DNA from: Clostridia bacterium
GTDB taxonomy: Bacteria > Bacillota > Clostridia > Acetivibrionales > STF1-152
Assembly: GCA_028280575.1 (NCBI GenBank)
Contig: JANQLN010000090.1
Location: forward strand, 1 to 53,964
Reading direction: 5' to 3'
Length of the DNA: 53,964 nt
Part shown: positions 41,732-49,774 of the stretch, one piece after another
How positions within the stretch are numbered: position 1 is the stretch's first letter
Layout of the letters: each line of letters starts with the position of its first letter
The notes under the pieces: generated by a model
Databases searched by the model: none
What the model was told of the DNA's origin: nothing
Seen by the model: the letters and a program-made list of their open reading frames with translations, nothing else
Position numbers and translations under genes: made by a program

Positions 41732-43273
41732 TTATTCATAATAAATCCATACTGCCACATCCTTCAGCATAAATAGTGATTTTTTGGATTTATGAAGTAT
41801 TGTGCTTATAATATTATTTCCTTCAAAAACAATATCGGAAGGCACATGATATTTCATGTAAAGTCCTTCCGTATTGACATAGCAGAGCTTGTTCTTATTG
41901 AACAGTACGTCTATTTCATTCTCATTGGGCTTTTTTTCTATTCTTAGGCCAAGAAAAACTTCAGCCTTTATTTTGTTTTTGGTATTGAGTTTCATATCAT
42001 CTCCAATAAGAATGCTTATATCTTCATTTTGCCTTGAAGATATTTTTACAGGACTGTCGGGATTCAGCACAGGTATTCTTATAAACTTTTTGTGCGGATA
42101 TCCTCCTCCGGGAATTCTGGCCACACCTCTTGTGCTGACTACATATATCTTGCTTTCCCTGTTCAGCATCTTAATATCTCCAATGCTTTTGAATATGGTA
42201 TCACTGTCTTCGGAATACCCGGTAAAATTCATTGCTTCATAGTTAAAAAGATAAATGCCGTCGGCTCCCGCCCTCAGGGCATTCATTGCCCTGGCCTTAT
42301 AGCATTGTACTTTTTCCCTCAGTTTTCTCCCTGCTTCGTCATTTATCCTGGTTTCATCAAGAGAAGGATATACTTTCACTCCATACCTGTGCCCCAGATC
42401 AATGCTGTAATTCCAATCGTTGAGCCTTATATAGCTTGTAGGAACCATTATATCAATCAGGCCTTCACTCATCCAGCCGGCGATATCCAGTCCGATTGCC
42501 CTGCTATAATCAATACTGTCGGGCACCCTTACCGATAATAACAGCCCCCTTCTGCAGCTCATGCTTTTTTCATCCAGCAATCCCCTGATTTCCTTTATGA
42601 GCTCTGTCATTTTCAAAATTTCCCATTGGGAAGCTGGTTTTCCACGGGCTGTTGACTTAAAAAAGACAGGATGCCTGAAAAAATCGAGATTTATACCATC
42701 AACATAATAATTGTCCAGTACTTCCCTGATAAATGAAACTGCCTTTTTCCTTACCTCCTCATGGCTGTAGTCTACTGCCGACCATTTTCCAACCGGAGGA
42801 TTTTTACCCTTTTTACCCATCAATAACTCAGGATGCTTCATTTTAAATTCATTGCTTTCAAATGCAATGACGGCATTCTCATTGTTGTGCCCGTCATGGG
42901 TATCATTCATTCTTAATTCCCAGAATATTTCAATGCCGTTGTTTCTGCAAAAGTCTGAAACTAATTCCAGGTGGTCTGTTCCCTGCTTAATCAAATCACC
43001 TGTAATATTTTTACCGAATCCACCTTCTTTGCTGGTAAGAATGCTGCCTGCCGCTGTATTGTGGGTAAACAGGCCAAAGCCTGCACCCATGGTTGCACAA
43101 AACACTGCATCCACACTTGTGCCGGCCAGCCTGTTCATCCTTTTCGACAAAAATTCTTCCCTGTCCGGGCTATTGCATTCGGCAAGCACATCACAGCCGT
43201 CATTGTTAAATATGATTCTTCTTTTTTTATTCAAAACAGAATTCCTGTTTTCCATATGCTGTTCACATAACAT
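41732..43273 (-). CDS. GHL10-like (family 10-type) glycoside hydrolase, cytoplasmic
   Basis: 513 residues from ATG 43273 behind GGAGG. A TIM barrel of the glycosyl-hydrolase-like 10/DUF187 type is suggested by GIEIFWELRMNDTHDG, VDYSHEEVRKKAVSFIREVL, DGINLDFFRHP (probable catalytic acid region), DIMVPTSYIRLNDWNY and ADGIYLFNYEAMNF, followed by a beta-rich C-terminal domain. There is no signal peptide, so it should act on imported glycan. The C-terminal region lacks family matches I recognise. The role is inferred from barrel pattern and context; the substrate is not known. Confidence 0.8.
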   Translation of the reverse strand: MLCEQHMENRNSVLNKKRRIIFNNDGCDVLAECNSPDREEFLSKRMNRLAGTSVDAVFCATMGAGFGLFTHNTAAGSILTSKEGGFGKNITGDLIKQGTDHLELVSDFCRNNGIEIFWELRMNDTHDGHNNENAVIAFESNEFKMKHPELLMGKKGKNPPVGKWSAVDYSHEEVRKKAVSFIREVLDNYYVDGINLDFFRHPVFFKSTARGKPASQWEILKMTELIKEIRGLLDEKSMSCRRGLLLSVRVPDSIDYSRAIGLDIAGWMSEGLIDIMVPTSYIRLNDWNYSIDLGHRYGVKVYPSLDETRINDEAGRKLREKVQCYKARAMNALRAGADGIYLFNYEAMNFTGYSEDSDTIFKSIGDIKMLNRESKIYVVSTRGVARIPGGGYPHKKFIRIPVLNPDSPVKISSRQNEDISILIGDDMKLNTKNKIKAEVFLGLRIEKKPNENEIDVLFNKNKLCYVNTEGLYMKYHVPSDIVFEGNNIISTILHKSKKSLFMLKDVAVWIYYE

Positions 43274-43302
43274 ATGATATCCTCCATTATTACAAAAGAG
43301 TT

Positions 43303-44202
43303 TTATACAAGACTAAAGCTTTCCAGGAGCTTTTCCACTCTTTTCATTTCACTCCGGTCAAGACTTTTGACAGGATGTGCCATAAAACGCTCTCCCATAC
43401 CTCTTATTTCCATAGCCGCCTTTATTGCGGCCATGGCACAACAGGATGTTGCCTCAAAAAGCGAATGGTAAAAATCAATAAACCTTAAATACTCTTTGTT
43501 TGCTTCATTATACCTTCCATCGTTAAATAGGTTCAATATTTCTACGCACCATCCGGGGGTAAGGGTACTGGGCCCTCCCATTATAAAAGACTCTATTCCA
43601 ATTGATAATGCCGGGAGGTACAGGAATTCGTCTCCGGAAATAAGGGTAAAATCCTCCCTGTCCCTGAATAAAATTTGCATTTTCTGCAGTGTTATCTGGT
43701 CCGAGGTTTCCTTCAAACCTATTATTCCAGGATGAACAGATACTTTTGAAACTGAGGCCGGACTCATATGGTTAAGGCTTTCAGGACAATTGTATATTAT
43801 TACCGGCAGGATTTCGTCATCGGCTATTTTTATAAAGAAATCGATCATTTCTTCCTGTGTCAACGGATAAAATGACGGTGGTGTCAGCAGGGCAATATCC
43901 GCACCAGCTTCCTTTGCATCTTGTATATATTGCCCCGCAGCCCTTGTGCTTTCGGCAAAGGTGCCTGCTATTACTTTTGCTCTGCCCGATACAATATCTA
44001 CGGTATTCTTGATTATTTCTTTTCTTTCACACCGGTCAAATGCTTTGACCTCCCCCGCAAAACCTAATGGAAATACAGCATCAAATCCGCTTTTTAAAAC
44101 GTAATCTATTTCACATTTCATATTTTCGGGATTAAAAGCACCTCCGTCATCCAACTGTGTGCAAACAGCAGCAATCAATCCATCCAGCTTAATTTTTTCC
44201 AT
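43303..44202 (-). CDS. DHDPS/N-acetylneuraminate-lyase-family aldolase
   Basis: 299 residues. Schiff-base lysine K164 in GIIGLKETS, tyrosine Y137 in VIIYNCPES, and GFAGEV (48-53) at the place of the family's GTTGE. The family includes sialic acid lyase, KDG aldolase and dihydrodipicolinate synthase. In a locus with a sugar ABC importer, GH4, GHL10 and PIG-L, a keto-acid sugar aldolase is more likely than a lysine enzyme. It lies 30 bp before the GHL10 gene and about 60 bp after the binding-protein gene. Confidence 0.88.
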   Translation of the reverse strand: MEKIKLDGLIAAVCTQLDDGGAFNPENMKCEIDYVLKSGFDAVFPLGFAGEVKAFDRCERKEIIKNTVDIVSGRAKVIAGTFAESTRAAGQYIQDAKEAGADIALLTPPSFYPLTQEEMIDFFIKIADDEILPVIIYNCPESLNHMSPASVSKVSVHPGIIGLKETSDQITLQKMQILFRDREDFTLISGDEFLYLPALSIGIESFIMGGPSTLTPGWCVEILNLFNDGRYNEANKEYLRFIDFYHSLFEATSCCAMAAIKAAMEIRGMGERFMAHPVKSLDRSEMKRVEKLLESFSLV

Positions 44203-44262
44203 ATTGTTCTCCCATACCTTTCATTGGATTTTATTCACAGGACATGCAGCATAAGCATAAAG

Positions 44263-45954
44263 TTATTCCGACATCATATTTTCATATGTATCAATATCGT
44301 CCAGTAATGATAACATCTCAAATAGCTTCGCTTTCTCCAGCTTCTTAATGTAACTGTCCCACTCGGCATCAATGTCAATTTCTCCAACTATGGCTTGTGC
44401 CATGAACTCATCCCTGATTGCCTTGATAGCATTATTATATTTTTTTCTTTCTTCTTCAAATTTTGTTTCATAGAACAAATCAGCTTTGTACGGCTTGAAT
44501 AAGTGCTCAGGTTCAGCCCATATTCCCCAGCTGAATTCAGATGCCTTCTGCCATGCAGCAGTCATCTGGTATTTATTTGTAACCCCGGTATTCATATAAT
44601 CATTAAAAACCACAAGTCCTGTTTTACCGCCTAATTCGGTATCCTCTTTCAATACTGCCGCAGATTTGTACGGTTCACCTTCCCAATCAAAATGCACACC
44701 TTCTTCACCGTATCGGAGATACAACTGCGCTTCTTCATCAAATCCGCAAAAATCAACAAACTCCAGGATTCTTTTAAGCTTCTCGTCATCCACATCTTTT
44801 CTTATATGGAAATAGTTTTTCTGGGGGGTTATCCTGTACATGTCACTTCCCCATTTTCCCTCGGGACCTATAGGACCGGGTGTCATCAACACCTTTGAAT
44901 CGCCGTCTACACTCAAAAGGGATAGGGGAGGCCTGTTTTGAGCCCAGGAAGACAGGCTTGATACTCCATTCTGGAAGCACCCGAACATCCCGTTAGTTAT
45001 TTTATCCCATGCAATATGCATATCCAGTACAAAAGCTTCAGGATCAATATATCCCTTTTCATAAATCCTGTTTGCAAACTTGAGAAAATCCTTATAATCT
45101 TCCAGAACATATGCAGGCCTGACCTTTCCGTCCACATTATGATTCCAATACCAGCTCAGTCCGAAAGCGCCCATAAGATTGATCCATGAATGTGATACCT
45201 CCTTATTTGCCGAATAGCCATAAGTATCATTTTCATTATTCCCGTCAGGATCATCCTCTGTGAATCTCCTCATTATGTCTTCAAAATCATCTAGCGGGTA
45301 GCCGTATTTTGATGCAAATATGCGTCCGTCATCATCGAGCTGTATGATTTCACCTTCGGGCAAATCAATACCCAAGTTTTCCAGCCAATCCAACCTGTAG
45401 TACATACACCTTATGGATTGAAGCAAAAAACTGGGGTCAAAGCCCGACAGGCTCATGAGCTCTTCATCAGATTCCTTGGTTTTAAATATTTTCCATATTA
45501 TAGGATATTTATCGTAAAAGGCTGCAAGCCTGGGTGAATATTCACGTACCATGCTTACGGGAACTGACCTTGTAAGCTCCTGTACGTAATACATATCATA
45601 AGCATTTCTGCTGATCCAGCCGCAATCAGGCATTTCCCCCGATGACAGCATAAGGTTTATCTGGTCTCCGTCCTGAATATTCACTTTTTTAACATCAAGA
45701 TCTATATTCAGCTCCTCTTCCAGCTTTAAAATAGCCCATGCATCCTGGTCAATATTTCCGCAGTTCAAGCTTACAAAGGATATTTTCATCTTCTCCTTTT
45801 TATTTGAATCTTTATCATCAGTCATTTTACCTTCCGTTTTTGTGTCTTCATTTTTTTCATCACCGGACTTATTGCAGCCCATAAGAAAGACCATTATCAT
45901 AGCTGACACAATTATAAAGCAGACAAGCTTTTTAAACCCTTTATTTTTCAACAT
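44263..45954 (-). CDS. Sugar ABC transporter substrate-binding lipoprotein (LplA-like)
   Basis: 563 residues with a lipoprotein signal ending at the lipobox FLMGC near residue 27 and an acidic, Lys-rich linker. The rest resembles large family-1 binding proteins (LNIDLDVKKVNIQDGDQINLMLSSGEMPD; DDPDGNNENDTYGYSANKE, a calcium-type acidic loop also common in LplA proteins). It delivers an oligosaccharide to the two permeases encoded upstream. Its size suits a longer or branched sugar. Confidence 0.92.
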   Translation of the reverse strand: MLKNKGFKKLVCFIIVSAMIMVFLMGCNKSGDEKNEDTKTEGKMTDDKDSNKKEKMKISFVSLNCGNIDQDAWAILKLEEELNIDLDVKKVNIQDGDQINLMLSSGEMPDCGWISRNAYDMYYVQELTRSVPVSMVREYSPRLAAFYDKYPIIWKIFKTKESDEELMSLSGFDPSFLLQSIRCMYYRLDWLENLGIDLPEGEIIQLDDDGRIFASKYGYPLDDFEDIMRRFTEDDPDGNNENDTYGYSANKEVSHSWINLMGAFGLSWYWNHNVDGKVRPAYVLEDYKDFLKFANRIYEKGYIDPEAFVLDMHIAWDKITNGMFGCFQNGVSSLSSWAQNRPPLSLLSVDGDSKVLMTPGPIGPEGKWGSDMYRITPQKNYFHIRKDVDDEKLKRILEFVDFCGFDEEAQLYLRYGEEGVHFDWEGEPYKSAAVLKEDTELGGKTGLVVFNDYMNTGVTNKYQMTAAWQKASEFSWGIWAEPEHLFKPYKADLFYETKFEEERKKYNNAIKAIRDEFMAQAIVGEIDIDAEWDSYIKKLEKAKLFEMLSLLDDIDTYENMMSE

Positions 45955-46099
45955 ATCAATATCCTCCCTATTCTTATTCTAAACCTTATTAAATCAAAAG
46001 AACACAGCTAAAGATTATAATATTTTTTTTACCACCTCCTTGTCCATGATAAATAAAAAAATCAGCAACCACCTCTTTTCTCTAATTGTCTTTTTTCGC

Positions 46100-46990
46100 T
46101 CATCCCTTCAATGAACCTATCATTACACCCTTCACAAAATATTTTTGCAAAAACGGGTATACACAAATTATCGGAATAGTTATCAGCATTGTTATAGCAG
46201 CTCTTACCGTTCTTGGCTCAATTTTGGTTTTTACGGTGGCTTCCATTTCAAATGCATGCATATCACTTGTAACATCCTTGATGTTATCAAGCATTCTTCT
46301 TAAAATCATCTGGAGAACTATTTTGTTTTCATCCTTTATGTAAATAAAGCACGTAAACCAGTCATTCCAAAGGGAAACTGCATGCCATAATGCTATGGTC
46401 GCCAGCACAGGCTTTATGATGGGAATCAAAATTGTAAAAAGTATCCTTGGATAGCCCGCACCGTCTATCAGGGCCGATTCTTCTATCCCATTGTCGACTG
46501 TCGATATATATGTCCTTGTAACAAGCATGCTGAACACACTGAAGGCTTGCGGTATTATATATACCAAAAGGTTGTCAACCAATCCGATATACCTGTTGAT
46601 TATATAGCTTGGTATGAGTCCTCCTGAAAAATATAAGGGTATGAGGAAAAACAATATGATTATTTTCCTGTATTTCAAATCTTTTTTTGACAAAGGGTAT
46701 GCAACAAAAAGGCAAAACACAACATGCAGTGCCGTACCTGTTACCGTTCTCAAAACCGTGACTATAATAGACCTTACGATCTGGTCATCCTTGAAAAGGT
46801 ATATGTATGAGCTGAAAGTCAATTTTTCCGGCCAGAATCTGATTTTCAGCGAATTAACAGATAAAGGCTCGGAAAATGACATTACCATCATATCCCAAAA
46901 AGGCAGGAATATGCTTATGCAGAAAACAGCCATCAGCAAGAGGTTTATAATATCAAATGCTTTATCCCATTTACTCTTTTTACAAGCCAA
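46100..46990 (-). CDS. Carbohydrate ABC permease (LplC/YtcP-like)
   Basis: 296 residues with six membrane segments. The cytoplasmic coupling loop has IDGAGYPRILFTILIPIIKPV (EAA-type motif), and the protein ends FVKGVMIGSLKG as is typical of this group. It pairs with the next permease upstream. No ATPase gene lies in the locus, so a shared MsmX-type ATPase elsewhere must energise it. Confidence 0.95.
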   Translation of the reverse strand: MACKKSKWDKAFDIINLLLMAVFCISIFLPFWDMMVMSFSEPLSVNSLKIRFWPEKLTFSSYIYLFKDDQIVRSIIVTVLRTVTGTALHVVFCLFVAYPLSKKDLKYRKIIILFFLIPLYFSGGLIPSYIINRYIGLVDNLLVYIIPQAFSVFSMLVTRTYISTVDNGIEESALIDGAGYPRILFTILIPIIKPVLATIALWHAVSLWNDWFTCFIYIKDENKIVLQMILRRMLDNIKDVTSDMHAFEMEATVKTKIEPRTVRAAITMLITIPIICVYPFLQKYFVKGVMIGSLKG

Positions 46991-47015
46991 TTTTTTCCCT
47001 CCAGATATAAATATT

Positions 47016-47909
47016 TTAAAATACAGATGTAGCTTTCAGGCTTTTTGCTATTTTATTCGATGTAATTACAAGAATGAATCCCACTACATTCTGGAATATG
47101 CCGATAGCCGCCGAATACGCGTAGTCTCCGCCAAGTATTCCAATCCTGAAAGTATATGTACTGAACACATCTGCTTTAGACATAACCTGGGCATTATACA
47201 AATTATACACAGGATCAAATCCGACTTTCATCACTTTCCCAACTGCCAGTATGAGCAATATGGTAGCCGTAGGCATAATACCCGGCAGTGTTATGTTAAC
47301 CATTTTTTGAAATCTGTTCGCACCATCAATTTCTGCTGATTCATATTGACTTTGCTCAATACCAGCTATTGCAGATAAATATATTATGGAACCCCATCCC
47401 ACGCTTTGCCATAATAAGGAAATTATCAGTATTGGTACAAACAAATCCTTGTCCCCCATAAAAAAGATCGGTTTAGGTATAATATCCAATTTAGAAAGCA
47501 CAGCATTTACAAGGCCTACTTCAGTTGACAGCAGCTGGTATACAAATCCTGAAATAACTACCCATGAAATGAAATGGGGCAGATATGAAATTGTCTGTAT
47601 TGCTTTCTTGATTTTTATATTCACTATTTCATTTATTAAAAGAGCAAAAATAATGGTAACAATAAATCCTGTAAAAATGTTAAGCAGGCTTATTTTAACC
47701 GTATTTCCAAGGACCCGGTAAAATAAATAATCGTCAAAAAGCCTTTTATAGTGCTCAAAATTATTCCATTCGCTTCCAAGAATCCCTCTGCCAAACTTAA
47801 AATCCTTAAATGACAATACAATGCCCCATATGGGTAAGTACTCAAAGACTATCTGGTGTATGACTGGCAGTATTAATAAAAAATAAAGCGACCTGTACTT
47901 TTTTACCAT
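47016..47909 (-). CDS. Sugar ABC permease (LplB/YteP-like)
   Basis: 297 residues, six membrane segments, beginning MVKKYRSLYFLLILPVIHQI and with the EAA loop AEIDGANRFQKMVNITLPGI. First gene of the carbohydrate operon; a consensus -10 and a direct-repeat operator lie 40-95 bp upstream. The next permease gene starts 25 bp downstream. Confidence 0.95.
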   Translation of the reverse strand: MVKKYRSLYFLLILPVIHQIVFEYLPIWGIVLSFKDFKFGRGILGSEWNNFEHYKRLFDDYLFYRVLGNTVKISLLNIFTGFIVTIIFALLINEIVNIKIKKAIQTISYLPHFISWVVISGFVYQLLSTEVGLVNAVLSKLDIIPKPIFFMGDKDLFVPILIISLLWQSVGWGSIIYLSAIAGIEQSQYESAEIDGANRFQKMVNITLPGIMPTATILLILAVGKVMKVGFDPVYNLYNAQVMSKADVFSTYTFRIGILGGDYAYSAAIGIFQNVVGFILVITSNKIAKSLKATSVF

Positions 47910-47951
47910 ATATGTTTTCTCTTTTCATTAAAAATTTAATGCTGCAATATT

Positions 47952-47957
47952 ATTATA
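47952..47957 (-). promoter_or_regulatory. -10 box of the permease operon promoter (no -35 box)
   Basis: TATAAT on the minus strand, without a -35 hexamer at 16-18 bp. The proximal operator half-site lies 20 bp upstream, mirroring the GH4 promoter. Confidence 0.6.
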
Positions 47958-47977
47958 CTTGAAAAGAACAAGCAAAG

Positions 47978-48009
47978 ATGGAATTTTATTATTAAAAAAA
48001 TGGATTTTC
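47978..48009 (-). promoter_or_regulatory. Putative response-regulator operator upstream of the permease operon
   Basis: Direct half-sites GAAAATCCAT (48009-48000) and AAAATTCCAT (47987-47978), spaced 22 bp. Near-identical to the site before the GH4 gene, at nearly the same distance from the -10 box and from the start codon (about 70 bp here, 79 there). Confidence 0.65.
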
Positions 48010-48147
48010 ATTACAATCATGCTGCATGAGTTAACAAGAAGCCTTTTTATTATATGAAATGGACAGACCAGCAGGAAGTGCATCTTCAACTGGTCAAGGA
48101 AAAAGCTGCAGTTTTCTATAAGAGCAAAAACGCTTGCTTGAACATTT

Positions 48148-48795
48148 TCATAAGCATATGTCAAATAGAAAAAGAATTGAAACTGTAATACTTATCTGTG
48201 CAAAATAATATGTGGGTAAGATAAAACGGCTGAATCTTCTATTACTGCAAAAATCACTTTCTGCAATAAGCGTATCTGAAATTAATATCATCATTATACC
48301 GAGTGCATAAAATCCTTTTGTAGCCCGCAGAAAATCCGTATTCAGACTCAATGACATGCATATACAGGATATTATCGTGTAAAAAAACACTGCTGCCAAT
48401 AAAATACTATTGCTGATTTCCTTTTTGACTCTCAGGATAAAATATATTGTATATCCTGCGGTCAACATTATCAGAGCAGCAACTGCAATAAAATCAAACC
48501 CACCATATATGGCAGCAAATGCCAAATATCCTGCATGAGCTGCAAAGTAGCCTGCTATACCATAGGTATAGTTATTTTTATTCCTGCCTTTATTGGAAAG
48601 AAAATAGTCGCCCACCATTGAGCTTAAAAAAGCTGCTATAATAAAAAACACGTATGCATGCACATTTTGTATAAAATATAGCCATAAGGTCATTAATGAA
48701 CATAAAAAAGTAACGCCGATTTTAAATATAAGCTTATTTGTTTTTACCGCAATAACAGATATAATTACAGTAACAATAAGAAGCACGTAAAACAT
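48148..48795 (-). CDS. YhhN/lysoplasmalogenase-family membrane protein
   Basis: 215 residues with seven to eight membrane segments. Family marks are SMVGDYFLSNK, the GYFAAHAGYLAF segment, ILISDTLIAESDF and FILPTYYFAQISI. Members hydrolyse lysoplasmalogens (TMEM86 relatives), though in anaerobes the role may be ether-lipid turnover. It is monocistronic, unrelated in function to the adjacent sugar locus. ATG behind AGGAGG-like sequence. Confidence 0.85.
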   Translation of the reverse strand: MFYVLLIVTVIISVIAVKTNKLIFKIGVTFLCSLMTLWLYFIQNVHAYVFFIIAAFLSSMVGDYFLSNKGRNKNNYTYGIAGYFAAHAGYLAFAAIYGGFDFIAVAALIMLTAGYTIYFILRVKKEISNSILLAAVFFYTIISCICMSLSLNTDFLRATKGFYALGIMMILISDTLIAESDFCSNRRFSRFILPTYYFAQISITVSILFLFDICL

Positions 48796-48989
48796 TTACT
48801 CCTCCTGTAAAAAGGTTTTATACATAATTATAATAAAAGCTCATCTTTAGCTTCTGTAAGCAGTTGATATCATAGCTTTAAAACAATAATCATTCATCTA
48901 TCGTACTGTCAAGCTTCCTTCATGACGACACATGGTACTCTATGTTTATTATAAAATATAATTTCCAAAAAGTACATAGTAAAATTGCG

Positions 48990-49045
48990 CCATCCTTAAA
49001 TATGAAAGCCCGTATTGATATTCTTATCCAAGTGCCTTGTGCCAA
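48990..49045 (-). pseudogene. Possible Nudix hydrolase N-terminal remnant
   Basis: One minus-strand frame encodes IRISIRAFIFKDGAILLC, which resembles the first strand-turn-strand of a Nudix domain. The following codons do not give the GGG-Nudix box in any frame that I can see. It lies in the 48796-49232 gap, which otherwise shows nothing recognisable. Short match, so tentative. Confidence 0.3.
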
Positions 49046-49232
49046 ATTCAAGCATAACACCTGGTGCAATAACAGGAACATATGCATCATAGGTATAAAT
49101 TTATGCGTACAATGAAACATTTATCATTGGGAATGCTCAAATGATATTTAAGGTTTACTAATTTACTCAAATATGACATAATGTTGTCTAAGCAAAAGAA
49201 AATATTAACATGAAAAAAGAAGGTGTTAGCAA

Positions 49233-49676
49233 ATGGAATGGAAAGAAATCTTTCCGCAGGAAAGGCAGCCGTCAATGGATGAAATTGCTGAATATATTGG
49301 CGGTGATGCAAAAAAGCTGTGGCAGTCACTCATGGAATACATGGATACGGCATATAAGTCAAAACCTAAAATGTCATATAGTGCTTGCTCTGGAAAGCCA
49401 GGCTGGAATATAAAATTTAAAAAAAGCGGGCAGTCATTCGGAACATTATACCCGGAAGAAAATTCCTTTTCAGTTTTTATCGTCATAAGCTACAAACTTG
49501 ATCCTTTAATGGAAGCTGTTCTTCCCAGCCTCAGTGCTGAAACTGCTGAGCTTTACAGGCAAGCCGATGATTATATGAAACTCGGAAAATGGATTATGTT
49601 CAGGATCAAAGATGGATCAGGAGTGGAAGACTATAAGAAAATCATATCTGTGAAAATGCCGCCCAAGTTCAAATAA
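49233..49676 (+). CDS. DUF3788-family protein
   Basis: 147 residues, cytoplasmic, starting behind GAAGGTG. Pattern seen: MEYMDTAYKSKPKMSYSACSGKPGWNIKFKKSG, then SVFIVISYKLDPLMEAVLPSLSAET, ending in RIKDGSGVEDYKKIISVKMPP. This agrees with the DUF3788 group of small YdhG/DUF1801-like proteins; function unknown. It is convergent with the sulfatase gene and has no operon partner. Confidence 0.75.
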   Translation: MEWKEIFPQERQPSMDEIAEYIGGDAKKLWQSLMEYMDTAYKSKPKMSYSACSGKPGWNIKFKKSGQSFGTLYPEENSFSVFIVISYKLDPLMEAVLPSLSAETAELYRQADDYMKLGKWIMFRIKDGSGVEDYKKIISVKMPPKFK

Positions 49677-49774
49677 TCAAGGGGTATATGCATTTTTAAA
49701 GACGACTCCGGTGCTTGCCGATTTATCCAAAACCGGCATTTTGACAATTCTGTTTCCTCATCCATATTTGGGTA

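Noticed and set aside
49677-49774. Short TGCCG/CGGCA hairpin between the DUF3788 and sulfatase genes as a terminator
   Set aside because: The stem is only five base pairs with a long loop, and no T-run follows on either strand.
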